A DNA stretch of 64,000 bases from Halodurantibacterium daqingensis (GCF_042666235.1 NZ_JBHTFQ010000004.1:332778-396777), one strand, 5' to 3'. Positions 45,010 through 54,663 are shown, counted from the first letter of the stretch. Translations and numbers: made by a program. The notes: generated by a model not told the origin, from the letters alone.

Positions 45010-45852
45010 ATGAAACTGTGTTCCTTTTCGAAAGACGGCCGCGCCAGCTATGGCCTGATCGTCCCGTCCGGCATCGTCGATCTGGGCAGGCGCCTGCCCG
45101 AACCGACGCTGCGCGATTTCCTGGCCTCGGGCGACATGGGCCGCGCTGCGGCGCTTGCGGGCGAAGCCGCCGATCATGCCTTTGACGCGGTCGAACATGC
45201 GCCGGTGATCCCGAACCCCGACAAGATCATCTGCGTTGGCCTGAACTATCACGCCCATGTGCAGGAAACCGGCCGCACCGAAACCGCGAACCCGGTGCTG
45301 TTCGCCCGCTATGCCGGAAGCCAGATCGGCCATGGCGCGGCACTGGTCAAGCCGCGGGAATCGGATGAGTTCGATTATGAGGGCGAGCTTGCGGTGATCA
45401 TCGGCAAGGAAGGCCGCCGCATTTCCGAGGCCGATGCGCTGGATCATGTCGCGGGCTATGCCTGCTATAACGATGCTTCGGTCCGCGACTGGCAGAAGCA
45501 CACGCACCAGTTCATGCCGGGCAAGACCTTCGCCGGCACCGGCGCCTTCGGCCCCTGGATGGTGACGGCGGATGAAATCCCCGACCCGACCAGGCTGCGC
45601 CTGCAGACCCGCCTGAACGGAGAGGTGGTGCAGGACACCGGGGTCGATCTGCTGATCACCTCGATCCCGCGGCTGATCGCCTATTGCTCGACCATCCTGC
45701 CGCTTCTGCCGGGCGATGTGATCGTGTCGGGAACGCCGGGCGGTGTGGGCGCGCGGCGCAACCCGCCGCTGTGGATGCGCGACGGCGATATCTGCGAGGT
45801 GGAGATCACCGGAATCGGCACGCTGTCAAACCCCGTGCGCGCCGAGGCCTGA
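45010..45852 (+). CDS. Fumarylacetoacetate-hydrolase-family protein
   Basis: 280 residues. PDKIICVGLNYHAHVQE starts the catalytic domain, and VKPRESDEFDYEGELAVIIG has the metal-binding acids of FAH enzymes; SGTPGGVGARRNPP closes it. This family acts on acylpyruvates and on 2-oxo-hept-3-ene-1,7-dioates. Next to an extradiol dioxygenase and 3 nt after the hydroxylase it probably hydrolyses the ring-cleavage product, but hydratase or decarboxylase activity is also known in the family. Confidence 0.9.
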   Translation: MKLCSFSKDGRASYGLIVPSGIVDLGRRLPEPTLRDFLASGDMGRAAALAGEAADHAFDAVEHAPVIPNPDKIICVGLNYHAHVQETGRTETANPVLFARYAGSQIGHGAALVKPRESDEFDYEGELAVIIGKEGRRISEADALDHVAGYACYNDASVRDWQKHTHQFMPGKTFAGTGAFGPWMVTADEIPDPTRLRLQTRLNGEVVQDTGVDLLITSIPRLIAYCSTILPLLPGDVIVSGTPGGVGARRNPPLWMRDGDICEVEITGIGTLSNPVRAEA

Positions 45853-45890
45853 GCCTTCCGCCGCCCGCCGGCTCGTGGCATGGTGCAGCC

Positions 45891-46685
45891 ATGACCGACG
45901 CCCCCGATCCGCCCCGCAAGGAGACCGTGCGCGCCCTTGCGCGCGGCCTTGCCGTCCTGCGCCATGTCAATGCCATGGGCGCGGCCCGCCCGTCCGAGAT
46001 CGCGCAAGCGCTTGGTCTGGCACGTCCCACCGTCTATCGCCTGCTCGAGACGCTGGAAGAGGAAGGCTATGTCACCTTTTCGGCCAGTTCCAACCGCGTC
46101 CGGGTGACGCGGCTGGCGGCGGCGCTGGGGGACGGGGTGGCGATCACCTCGCAGATATGTCAGGTGGCCGCGCCGGTCCTTGCGCGCCACGCGCCGAAAC
46201 TGCTCTGGCCGCTGGATCTGACGGTGCATGACAATGCCGCGATGGTCATTCAGGAAACCACCCATGCCCGGTCGCCGCTGTCGATTGACCGCGGCATGAC
46301 GGGTTACCGTCTGCCGATGCTGCGCTCGTCCGCGGGGCGGGCCTATCTTGCGCATTGCAGCGCGGGGGAACGGGAAATCATCCTCGAGCATGTGCGAAGG
46401 CTTGGCGAACCGGCGGATCTGCCGTTTCTGGAGCCGGGGCGCCTGAACCATCTGCTGCACGATGTGGAGCGGAAAGGCTTTGCCATCCGCGACGGCGCGG
46501 AATTCCGTCCCCACACCGCCTCGATTGCGGTGCCGCTTCTGCGCGATGGGGCGGTGCTGGGCTGCATCTCGATCATCTGGATCGCCAGTGCCATGAGCAC
46601 CGCGAAGGCGATTGAAACCAGCTTTGAGCCGCTGCGCCGGATGGCCTCGGAAATCGTGCAGGGGCTGCAGGCGTCTCAGGCCTGA
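45891..46685 (+). CDS. IclR-family regulator
   Basis: 264 residues from ATG 45891. The N-terminal winged helix (RGLAVLRHVNAMGAARPSEI, LARPTVYRLLETLEEEGYV) is followed by the effector domain with SSAGRAYLAHCS and GCISIIWIA. It closes the hydroxylase/dioxygenase operon, about 40 nt after the FAH gene. MhpR, an activator of phenylpropionate genes, belongs to this family, so control of the same operon is likely. Confidence 0.9.
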   Translation: MTDAPDPPRKETVRALARGLAVLRHVNAMGAARPSEIAQALGLARPTVYRLLETLEEEGYVTFSASSNRVRVTRLAAALGDGVAITSQICQVAAPVLARHAPKLLWPLDLTVHDNAAMVIQETTHARSPLSIDRGMTGYRLPMLRSSAGRAYLAHCSAGEREIILEHVRRLGEPADLPFLEPGRLNHLLHDVERKGFAIRDGAEFRPHTASIAVPLLRDGAVLGCISIIWIASAMSTAKAIETSFEPLRRMASEIVQGLQASQA

Positions 46686-47050
46686 CGGATTCACAACGCT
46701 CACAGTCAGCCCCGCGCCTCCTGGTCCGCTCTGGACGACATCGACGGTTGGCCCGGGTCGGTCCAACCCGCCATCCTGACCAGCCGCCAGCCAGTCTTGT
46801 GATGTCATCTGCGGTGCGCCTTTTCTCCCCCGGCCGGCAAGGCCAAACCGCATAAAGCGGGCTGGTACCGCTCCCGCAACCGAGGCGAGAACTCGGCAAC
46901 AGCGATGATCCCCCACCCGCCTTTCTTGGACATGGAGGTGGCAACGTGTCGGCGCCCGCACGATCCTGGCTCCTGCCCGACCTCACGGGTTCATGACAGG
47001 GTTCAACTCTTGGTCCAGTGTCACCTGGACGGGATCAGGAGTGTAGCGAC
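46686..47050. other. Intergenic region between IclR and LysR genes
   Basis: About 365 bases. No recognisable gene, transposon end or tRNA. It should contain the promoter of the LysR gene at 47051. Confidence 0.55.
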
Positions 47051-47944
47051 ATGAACTTGCGATTCATCGAAACCTTTCTCTGGGCCGCGCGGCTCGGCAG
47101 CTTTCGGGCAGCGGCAGAGCGTCTCAATATCACGCAGGCGAGCGTTTCGAACAGGGTCGCAGCGCTTGAAAGCGAGATCGGGCACCAGCTTTTCGAGCGG
47201 CTCCCGGGGGGTGTGCGCCTTTCCTCCGTCGGGCAACGCGCGATTGAGCCCGCGGAAGAGCTGCTGCGCGTGGCCATCAACTTCCGCGATGCCGTGGCAC
47301 ATCCCAGCCTGATGCGAGGCACGGTTTCGATCGGCACGATCGACTCGATCGTTCATGCCTGGCTGCCCCGGTTCATCGAGCAGGTAAAGCTGCGCTACCC
47401 CGCGCTTTCGCTCGATCTCAACGTGGATACATCCTTCGCAGTGGCCCGGGATGTTGCAGACCGGAAGATCGATCTCGCGCTTGCCATGGGGCCGGTCCAT
47501 GCGCCGGGCCTCAAGAATGTGGATCTGGGCAGGATGGAATGCGTCTGGGTGGCGGCGCCGGCATTCGGGCTGAAGGGCCTCAGCCTGACGCTGCGCGATC
47601 TGGCCAGCTATCCGATACTGGCCTTTTCGCGCAACAGCGTGCCGCACCAATGGTTGCAGCGGCAGTTCGATGATCTGGGGCTGGCGCCGGTCATCTCCAA
47701 CTCCAACTCGCTGGCGACGATCATCCGGCTTGCGCGCGACGGCATCGGCATCGCCCCCCTCCCCCGCGCCATTCTTGCGGATGCGCTGCAGGAAGGCGCG
47801 CTGGAGGTGCTGGACGTGGCGCCCTCCTTTCCGGCGCTCATGCTGCATGCCGCCTATGCCGACGACCCGGACAACACGGTGCCGTCGATCCTGGCACAGA
47901 TCGCGCGCGACAGCGCCTTGGACAGCCAGATCAGGAGTGGCTGA
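47051..47944 (+). CDS. LysR-family transcriptional regulator
   Basis: 297 residues from ATG 47051 (MNLRFIETFLWAARLGSFR). The N-terminal HTH LNITQASVSNRVAALESEIG and a periplasmic-binding-protein-like effector domain are clear. Unlike many LysR genes it points the same way as its presumed targets, with 101 nt before the nitrilase gene. It may control the nitrilase-RraA-ABC operon; that is inferred from position. Confidence 0.88.
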   Translation: MNLRFIETFLWAARLGSFRAAAERLNITQASVSNRVAALESEIGHQLFERLPGGVRLSSVGQRAIEPAEELLRVAINFRDAVAHPSLMRGTVSIGTIDSIVHAWLPRFIEQVKLRYPALSLDLNVDTSFAVARDVADRKIDLALAMGPVHAPGLKNVDLGRMECVWVAAPAFGLKGLSLTLRDLASYPILAFSRNSVPHQWLQRQFDDLGLAPVISNSNSLATIIRLARDGIGIAPLPRAILADALQEGALEVLDVAPSFPALMLHAAYADDPDNTVPSILAQIARDSALDSQIRSG

Positions 47945-48045
47945 GCCACGCTGCAATAGCAAAAACCTATCACAGCCCGGAAGATTTTATCGTTTGTCAC
48001 AGCTTCATCAGGTGGCCAGACTTCCTGCAGGAAAGAGAAGGAAAC

Positions 48046-48852
48046 ATGATGAAGGTCAGCCTTGTTCAGATGAATTCGGACTCCGACAAAGCGCGCAACA
48101 TCGCCGAGGCGGAACGCCTGGTACGCCAGACCGTTGCAGAAGACGCGCCGGATCTGGTGGTTCTGCCGGAATATTTCGCCTTTCTTGGCGAGGGGCGCGA
48201 CAACATCCATGGCAGTGGCGAGAGCTTCCCCGAGGGCGAGATCTGGCAGCGCATGTCAGCCCTTGCAGCCGAGCTTGGCATAACCCTGCATGCAGGCTCG
48301 GTCGTGGAAAAATCCGGGAACGGCCATTTCAACACGACCCTGGTGTTCGGCCCGGACGGAACGGAACTCGCGCGCTACCGCAAGATGCACCTTTTCGACA
48401 TCGACGCCCCGGGCGGAACCGCCTACCGCGAATCCGATACGATCAGCCGCGGCGAAGAGATCGTGACCTACAAGGTCGGCGATGTCACGGTGGGCTGCGC
48501 CATCTGCTACGACATCCGCTTTCCCGAACTTTTCCGCGCCCTGCGCGACCGCGGTGCGGATGTGATCGTTTTGCCGGCGGCCTTCACGCTGATGACCGGA
48601 AAGGACCATTGGGAAGTGCTTGCGCGGGCGCGGGCGATCGAAACCCAGACCTATTTCCTCGCCGTCGGCCAGACCGGCGCACATGCGGAGGGGCGCAAAT
48701 GGTGCTGGGGCCATTCCATGGTGATCGATCCCTGGGGACACGTGGTCGCGCAGTGTTCGGACGGCGTGGGCACCGTTGCCAGCCGGCTTGACATGGCGCG
48801 GGTGGCCCAGGTCCGCGCCGATGTCCCCGTCGCGCAACATCACGTCCTCTGA
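48046..48852 (+). CDS. Nitrilase-superfamily amidase (Nit/omega-amidase-like)
   Basis: 268 residues. The three catalytic residues are Glu42 (LPEYFAF), Lys113 (RYRKMHLFDID) and Cys154 (CAICYDIRFPE). The RKMHLFDID and ICYDIRFPE sequences put it near the Nit1/Nit2 omega-amidase or deaminated-glutathione amidase branch. It should hydrolyse a dicarboxylic-acid monoamide to acid and ammonia. GAAGGAAAC before the ATG is a fair ribosome site. An RraA-like gene follows in 12 nt. Confidence 0.88.
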   Translation: MMKVSLVQMNSDSDKARNIAEAERLVRQTVAEDAPDLVVLPEYFAFLGEGRDNIHGSGESFPEGEIWQRMSALAAELGITLHAGSVVEKSGNGHFNTTLVFGPDGTELARYRKMHLFDIDAPGGTAYRESDTISRGEEIVTYKVGDVTVGCAICYDIRFPELFRALRDRGADVIVLPAAFTLMTGKDHWEVLARARAIETQTYFLAVGQTGAHAEGRKWCWGHSMVIDPWGHVVAQCSDGVGTVASRLDMARVAQVRADVPVAQHHVL

Positions 48853-48864
48853 GGAGCTGCCCGC

Positions 48865-49536
48865 ATGTTCATCGTCAACCCGATGCCCGCCCAGATCGAC
48901 CCGGCACTCATCACGCGGATGGAACGGGTCGAGACCGCCACGATCGGCCACTTCCTGCACTCCGGCTTCATGGACCGCGATCTGCGCGCCGTCCTGCCGG
49001 AAAAGCGGATTGCCGGAACAGCCGTGACGATCCGACTGCCGCATGCGGATTCCACGGCGCTGCACTATTTCACGAAGCTGGTCCGCCCGGGCGATTTCGT
49101 CGTCGTGGACCGGTGTGGCGATGACAAACATGCCTGTTGGGGCGGTGTCGTCACCCATGCGATGAAGAACGCCGGCATCGTCGGCGCGGCCATCGACGGC
49201 CCCGCCACCGATTTTTCCGAGATCCGCCGCGTGGACCTGCCGATGTGGTGCCGCGGCCCCTCGCCGATCACGACCAAGATCCTGGGCCTTGAAGGGGCGA
49301 TCAACGTCGCCGTCAGTGTCGGCGGGCAGGTCGTTCACCCCGGCGACGCGATCATTGCCGATGAAAGCGGCATCATCGTCCTTTCCCCCGATCAGGCAGC
49401 CTGGGCCACCGACAAGGCTTTGGGAATGCAGGAGAACGAGCTTGTCCTGCTGGACCGGTTGCGCAAGGGCGAATGGCTGCCCGACATTTCCGGCGCGACC
49501 CGGATCGTGGAGGAGAAGACCGCAACGACCGCCTGA
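48865..49536 (+). CDS. RraA-like protein with altered catalytic site
   Basis: 223 residues of the RraA/4-hydroxy-4-methyl-2-oxoglutarate aldolase family. The core GGVVTHAMKNAGIVGAAIDG and PMWCRGPSPI is intact. In the family motif the aldolase carries Arg-Asp (DGxxRD); here the same place reads DGPATDFSEI, so Thr115 replaces the Arg and Asp116 remains. Aldolase/oxaloacetate decarboxylase activity is therefore doubtful. It is tightly packed between the nitrilase and a binding-protein gene, so it likely acts in the same pathway, with unknown reaction. Confidence 0.85.
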   Translation: MFIVNPMPAQIDPALITRMERVETATIGHFLHSGFMDRDLRAVLPEKRIAGTAVTIRLPHADSTALHYFTKLVRPGDFVVVDRCGDDKHACWGGVVTHAMKNAGIVGAAIDGPATDFSEIRRVDLPMWCRGPSPITTKILGLEGAINVAVSVGGQVVHPGDAIIADESGIIVLSPDQAAWATDKALGMQENELVLLDRLRKGEWLPDISGATRIVEEKTATTA

Positions 49537-49574
49537 ACCGACATGTGAAGAACAAACCAGCAGAGGAGATGACA

Positions 49575-50627
49575 ATGACCAGACGTGTTAAGCAGATACT
49601 CGGAACGACAGCAGCTTCCCTCGCGCTCGTGGCGGGGACGGCTTCGGCAGAGACCGTTGTGCTTGCGGCTTATTCGGGCATCTTCCAGGATCATTACACC
49701 GCTGCCGTCGTGGAGCCCTTCATGGCGGCAAACCCCGACATCACGGTCGAGTTCTACGGAATGCCGAATTCCGCGCAGATGCTCGGGACGCTTCGCGCGC
49801 AGTCCGGCGCGCCGCAGATCGACGTGATGATCCTGGACATCTCGGTGGCCAAGGCGGCAACGGACGAAGGCCTTTTCGCACCGATGGACGAAAGCGTCAC
49901 CAGCCATGTCGCCAACCTCTATCCGCAAGCGCGGGCCGAAGGGGTGAATGCGGCGGGCGTCACGTTTGACAACCTCGTGCTTCTTTACAACACCGGCGCC
50001 ATTTCCGAAGCCCCCACATCCTGGACCGAACTGTGGAACGATCAGCACGCGGGCCGCGTGTCGATCCCGGCTGTGCCGGATATCCAGGGCACCACCCTGA
50101 CCATCATCACCAACCAGATGGAAGGGGGCGGCGATTATGGCGAAAGTGTCGAGGCCGGCATCGAGAAGCTGATGGAACTTGCGCCAAACGTCCAGACGTG
50201 GGAGCCGCGCCCGGATGTCTACCAACCCATCTCCAGCGGCACCGCCGATATCGGCATCGGCTGGAACGCGCGGGCGCAGGTCTATGCCGACCTTTCGGAC
50301 GGCGCGCTCGGGGTGGTGCTTCCCGAAGAAGGCAGCGGTTTCCAGATCAACGTGATCGCGCTTGTGGAGAATGCCCCCGCGGATGAAGCTGCCCGCCGCT
50401 TCATCGACTATGCCCTCAGTCCCGAGGCTCAGGCGGCCTTTACCGAGGCCATGTTCTATGCCCCCACGAATACCGAGGCCGCTGCCCTGATCTCTCCCGA
50501 GGCAATGGATCGGACGGCCGCGGGGTCGATGGACCGGATGATCGATATCGACTGGCTGCGCGTGGCCGCCATCCGCGATGCGATCACCGAAGAGTGGCGC
50601 CGCCGCATCATCCCGCTCAGCCGCTGA
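49575..50627 (+). CDS. Periplasmic binding protein of PotD/AfuA-like ABC importer
   Basis: 350 residues from ATG 49575, six bases after AGGAG; ATG 49569 is too close to that site. A Sec signal ends at AGTASA. The core is the type 2 binding-protein fold (ITVEFYGMPNSAQMLGTLRA, PQIDVMILDISVAKAA). It resembles spermidine/putrescine and iron(III)-type binding proteins. It is followed after 12 nt by the ATPase. Its ligand may be the substrate of the nitrilase and RraA-like protein. Confidence 0.88.
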   Translation: MTRRVKQILGTTAASLALVAGTASAETVVLAAYSGIFQDHYTAAVVEPFMAANPDITVEFYGMPNSAQMLGTLRAQSGAPQIDVMILDISVAKAATDEGLFAPMDESVTSHVANLYPQARAEGVNAAGVTFDNLVLLYNTGAISEAPTSWTELWNDQHAGRVSIPAVPDIQGTTLTIITNQMEGGGDYGESVEAGIEKLMELAPNVQTWEPRPDVYQPISSGTADIGIGWNARAQVYADLSDGALGVVLPEEGSGFQINVIALVENAPADEAARRFIDYALSPEAQAAFTEAMFYAPTNTEAAALISPEAMDRTAAGSMDRMIDIDWLRVAAIRDAITEEWRRRIIPLSR

Positions 50628-50639
50628 GGGTGGGCACGG

Positions 50640-51743
50640 ATGCATAACGCCCCTGCTGCCCCGCCCGCTGCCGAAGATCACCTTGTGCTTGAACAGCTTG
50701 GAAAAAGCTTTGGTACCGCGAATGTCATTCCTTCCCTCTCCCTTGCGGTCCGCAAGGGAGAGATGGTTGCCTTTCTCGGCCCGTCCGGCTGCGGCAAGAC
50801 GACAACGCTGCGCATGATCGCCGGCCTGATCACACCCAGCCGCGGCCGCATCACGATCGGCGGGCGCGACATCACGCATGTGCCCAGCCATGACCGCGAC
50901 ATGGGGCTGGTTTTCCAAAGCTACGCGCTGTTCCCGCACATGACCGTGCTGCGCAACGTGGCCTTCGGGCTGGAAATGCGCAAACTGTCCCGTTCCGAGG
51001 TGCGCGCCCGGGCCCTGCGCGCCCTGGAAATGGTGCAGCTCGCGCATCTTGCCGACCGGAAGCCGCGTGATCTTTCCGGGGGGCAGCAGCAGCGGGTGGC
51101 GCTCGCGCGCGCCCTCGTCATCGAGCCGTCCATCCTGCTTCTGGACGAACCGCTCTCAAACCTCGACGCCAAGTTGCGGGACGAGATGCGCGTCCAGATC
51201 CGTGCCCTGCAGCAGGCAAGCGGCATCACCGCCGTGTTCGTGACCCATGATCAGGTCGAAGCCCTCAGCATGTGTGACCGGATTGTCGTCATGAAGGACG
51301 GCCATATCGAACAGTTCGGGACCCCCACCGAGATTTATGAACGCCCCGCCTCGCCTTTCGTCTCGGGTTTTGTCGGCCGCACCAACCGTCTTTCCGGCAT
51401 CGCCGACCGCCACGGGGTCATCACGATCGGCGACCAGCAGATCCGGGCGGCATCGGCAATGACCGGGCCGGTCGAGGTCATGATGCGCCCCCACAGGATG
51501 CGGTTGCTTGCCGCCGGCGCGGACCGCCCTTCGCCGGATGACGGGCAAAACAGCCTGCGGGGCGTTCTGGAGCGTCAAACCTTCATCGGCGATCTGGTGC
51601 AGTATCACGTGCGGGTCGGCGCGGCCGAGGTCGTGATCGAGGAAGCAACCCGTCGGGATCAGGGCGGCCCGGCGCCGGGCACGCCGGTGGACATGACCTG
51701 GCAGGCCAGCGACACATTCGTTTTTCCGGCGTCAGCGTCATGA
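50640..51743 (+). CDS. ABC importer ATP-binding protein (PotA-like)
   Basis: 367 residues. Walker A GPSGCGKTT, Q-loop VFQSYALFPHMTVLRNVAFG, signature LSGGQQQRVALARA, Walker B LLLDEPLSNLD and the H-loop THDQVEAL are complete. A C-terminal TOBE region follows. It is 12 nt after the binding protein and overlaps the first permease by 4 nt. Confidence 0.93.
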   Translation: MHNAPAAPPAAEDHLVLEQLGKSFGTANVIPSLSLAVRKGEMVAFLGPSGCGKTTTLRMIAGLITPSRGRITIGGRDITHVPSHDRDMGLVFQSYALFPHMTVLRNVAFGLEMRKLSRSEVRARALRALEMVQLAHLADRKPRDLSGGQQQRVALARALVIEPSILLLDEPLSNLDAKLRDEMRVQIRALQQASGITAVFVTHDQVEALSMCDRIVVMKDGHIEQFGTPTEIYERPASPFVSGFVGRTNRLSGIADRHGVITIGDQQIRAASAMTGPVEVMMRPHRMRLLAAGADRPSPDDGQNSLRGVLERQTFIGDLVQYHVRVGAAEVVIEEATRRDQGGPAPGTPVDMTWQASDTFVFPASAS

Positions 51744-52603
51744 GCGCGGTTGCTGCCCCCCGTCGCCCCCTGCGCGCCGGCGAAGTCGCGGTCCTTCTTC
51801 TGCTGCCCATTGCGCTGGTGAATGCCATGGGCTTCATCATTCCGGTCCTGAACCTCGCGCGATATTCGTTCAACCGGGCGCGCGTCGGTGGCGGGATCGA
51901 GCAGGTCTTTACCTGGGAGAACTGGACCGGCATCTTTCGCGACAAGTTCTACCTCGATATCGTCGTGAACTCCATCGGCGTCAGTCTGGGCATCACGATG
52001 ACGACCCTCGTCCTCTCGTATCCGATCGCGCTTTACCTGCATCGGAGCCACGGGCGCTGGCGCACCTTTCTCACGGTGCTGGTGATCTCTCCGCTGCTGA
52101 CATCGGCGGTGGTGCGGACCTATGGCTGGATCGCGCTGCTGTCGGACGCTGGTCCCGTTGTCGGGGCGATCCGCGCGCTCGGCCTGCCGGCGCCGCGCCT
52201 CATGTTCAACATCAACGGCGTCTTCATCGGCCTGACCGAGATCCTGATGCCCTACATGATCCTGGCGCTTCTGGCGGGGTTTGGCCGCCTTGATCCGAAG
52301 GTCGAGGAAGCGGCGCGAACCCTGGGTGCCTCGCCCATGCGCACGTTCTGGCGGGTGATCCTGCCGCTGACACTGCCCGGCATCGCCCTTGGCTGCCTCT
52401 TGTGTTTCGTGCTTGCCGTTTCCTCCTTCATCACCCCCAAGCTCATGGGCGGCGGCCGGGTCTTTCTGCTGGCGACCGAGATCTACGATCAGGCGATCGT
52501 GACGCTCAACTGGCCGCTGGCCTCGACCCTGTCGATCCTGGTGCTGGTGATCTTCGGCGCAGCGCTCGGGGCCTATTCCGCCGTTCTCCGGCGCCTCGAC
52601 TGA
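51740..52603 (+). CDS. ABC importer permease 1 (PotB-like)
   Basis: 287 residues with six membrane helices and the EAA loop EEAARTLGASPMRTFWRVIL. The start ATG overlaps the ATPase stop as ATGA. It resembles the PotB permease of polyamine-type importers. Next to PotC with 12 nt between. Confidence 0.92.
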   Translation: MSAVAAPRRPLRAGEVAVLLLLPIALVNAMGFIIPVLNLARYSFNRARVGGGIEQVFTWENWTGIFRDKFYLDIVVNSIGVSLGITMTTLVLSYPIALYLHRSHGRWRTFLTVLVISPLLTSAVVRTYGWIALLSDAGPVVGAIRALGLPAPRLMFNINGVFIGLTEILMPYMILALLAGFGRLDPKVEEAARTLGASPMRTFWRVILPLTLPGIALGCLLCFVLAVSSFITPKLMGGGRVFLLATEIYDQAIVTLNWPLASTLSILVLVIFGAALGAYSAVLRRLD

Positions 52604-52615
52604 AAGGAAGACCGC

Positions 52616-53410
52616 ATGGATACCGAACGAACGTCCTGGGCGATGCGGATTCTCGTGTTTGTCCTCTTCCTCTATCTTCTGGCGCCGGTGCTTCTGGTGT
52701 TCCCGATGTCGTTCTCGGGCGATCAGGTGCTCCGCTTCCCGCCGACCTCGTGGTCCACACGCTGGTATTCGGCCCTGCTGGAGAACCGCGGGATGATGCG
52801 GGCCTTCTGGACCAGCCTTGCTCTGGCCGTGATCGTGACCGCCCTGTCGCTTGTCATCGCGATCCCGGCAGCCTGGACGATGACGCGCCTGCGCTTCAGG
52901 GGCCGGGATTTCCTGTTCAACCTGTTCACGGCGCCCCTGTTGTTGCCGACGATCGTGCTTGGGCTTGCCATCCTCATCGTCTTTGCGTCGATGGGTCTGC
53001 TTGCAACCATGCAGGGCCTCGTGATCGCGCATCTTGTCGTGACCTTGCCCTATGCGCTTCGCGTGCTGGCGGTGTCATTAAGCACGCAGAACCTGCAATG
53101 CGAGGAAGCGGCACGCAGCCTGGGGGCGCGGCCGCTTGTGGTGTTTTTCCGGGTGACGTTGCCGATGATGATGCCAGGCATCGTCGCGGCAACGGCCCTG
53201 TGCTTTCTTGTGTCCTTCGACGAGGTGGTCATAACCCTGTTCCTGACCGGCCCGCGCATCTCGACACTGCCGGTCGAGCTTTACAACTACGTCTACAATC
53301 GGGCCGATCCGCTGGTCGCGGCGGCATCCGTGCTCCTGATCCTGCTGACACTGGGCGTGATCATGATCGTAGAGCGGACATTGGGGCTGGGACGCGCCTT
53401 TGTCCGATGA
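52616..53410 (+). CDS. ABC importer permease 2 (PotC-like)
   Basis: 264 residues with six membrane helices and the EAA loop EEAARSLGARPLVVFFRVTL near residues 162-181. The start follows GGAAG. It pairs with permease 1 as in PotBC. This is the last gene of the LysR-nitrilase-RraA-ABC run; the next gene is convergent. Confidence 0.92.
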   Translation: MDTERTSWAMRILVFVLFLYLLAPVLLVFPMSFSGDQVLRFPPTSWSTRWYSALLENRGMMRAFWTSLALAVIVTALSLVIAIPAAWTMTRLRFRGRDFLFNLFTAPLLLPTIVLGLAILIVFASMGLLATMQGLVIAHLVVTLPYALRVLAVSLSTQNLQCEEAARSLGARPLVVFFRVTLPMMMPGIVAATALCFLVSFDEVVITLFLTGPRISTLPVELYNYVYNRADPLVAAASVLLILLTLGVIMIVERTLGLGRAFVR

Positions 53411-53641
53411 TCCGCGCCTGACGTGCCGCGGTCGCCGAACCTGCATGGCCCTGCGATCCACGGTTTAGGGAAGGCTGCGGAAAAGCGCGTGCAGGCGGTT
53501 TCGCAGCGCCAGAGCCGACCGTGGCAGATGGCCAGGTTCGCGGCGCCTGCCCGAATCGCGCGCCGTAGTGCAAGCGCCGCCTCCCGGCATGGGGACCACG
53601 GATTTCGCGCGGTGCTACCCGGCCTTGCGGTGCAGCACACT

Positions 53642-54553
53642 TCAGCGGGTCTCTTCGCGGGCAAGCTGCTGCAGGGCGCGCAGAAGCTGGACTGCTGCCG
53701 GTGGCAACTGGCCCATGCGACGGCGGTAGACATGGAAGGTGCGGCGATGGCGCAGTTCCGGGATCGGCAGCGCCACAAGCTCGCCCGCAGCCAGTTCCAG
53801 CGTCACCAGACCCCGGGGCATCCAGCACATCAACCCGCCCTTCGCCGTCATGCTTTTCAACATGTTGACCGAACGCGAGACGACGCGGACCTCGATCGTG
53901 TCGATGCCGCGGGCAAAGAAGCGGCGGCGGAGTTCGCGGGTCACCGGCGTATCCTGCGGCGGCAAGGCCCATGGGTGGCGGGCCACCTCGGCCAGCGTCA
54001 CGTCGCGCGCCCGGGCCAGCGGGTGATCGGGGCTGCCGAAGACCTCGACCTCATCATGCAGGCCCTCGGGGCAGGCAAGCGCGATCTCTTCATCCAGATA
54101 AGGCTCGGGTGACACGGCAAGGTCGATCTCGCCATGTTTCAGCGCGTTCAGCAGCTTGTCCTCGATCTCCTCGACCACGAGGGCCTGCAGGCCGGGCTGC
54201 GTCTCCAGAAGCCGCTGCAGCGCGGCGGCAAGATGGCCCGAGGTGACACTACCCACCCCTCCGACCCGCACGACGCCCCTGCTGGCACCGCGCAAGGCAT
54301 CCAGCAGCTTTTCCGCATTGGCCATTTCGGCCGAGACCAGGGTTGCGTAGGGCAGCAGCGCCTTGCCATAGACGTTCAGCGTGACACCGGTTGTCGTGCG
54401 GTCGAACAGGGGCGCGCCCAGATGCGCCTCGAGCCGGCGGATGATCCGCGTCACGGCCGGCTGCGTCAGATTCACCTCACGCGCGGCGCGGCCAAGGCTG
54501 CCTGCCTCTGCGGTTGCAAGAAAGACGGAAATCGTGCGCTGATCCCAGGTCAT
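53642..54553 (-). CDS. LysR-family regulator divergent from mdlC
   Basis: 303 residues. The HTH is SLGRAAREVNLTQPAVTRII with LEAHLGAPLFDR following, and a LysR effector domain completes the length. It diverges from a benzoylformate decarboxylase gene with 110 bases between, the classic arrangement for a LysR activator and target. A palindrome TCCTTAAAGGA lies in that gap. Confidence 0.9.
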   Translation of the reverse strand: MTWDQRTISVFLATAEAGSLGRAAREVNLTQPAVTRIIRRLEAHLGAPLFDRTTTGVTLNVYGKALLPYATLVSAEMANAEKLLDALRGASRGVVRVGGVGSVTSGHLAAALQRLLETQPGLQALVVEEIEDKLLNALKHGEIDLAVSPEPYLDEEIALACPEGLHDEVEVFGSPDHPLARARDVTLAEVARHPWALPPQDTPVTRELRRRFFARGIDTIEVRVVSRSVNMLKSMTAKGGLMCWMPRGLVTLELAAGELVALPIPELRHRRTFHVYRRRMGQLPPAAVQLLRALQQLAREETR

Positions 54554-54589
54554 GCCGGAACGGTATGGCTTTGTGCAGAGAATGACAAT

Positions 54590-54600
54590 TCCTTAAAGGA
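54590..54600. promoter_or_regulatory. Palindrome in LysR-mdlC divergent promoter
   Basis: TCCTT-A-AAGGA is an 11-base palindrome 37 bases upstream of the LysR ATG and 64 bases upstream of mdlC. It fits a LysR recognition site of T-N11-A type. The surrounding AATGACAATTCCTT is AT-rich for this genome. Confidence 0.45.
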
Positions 54601-54663
54601 GCCATTCCCGCCACCATCCTCCCACAAGACAAGATCCCGGCGCTGCCCGGGACGGGAGGAGAG

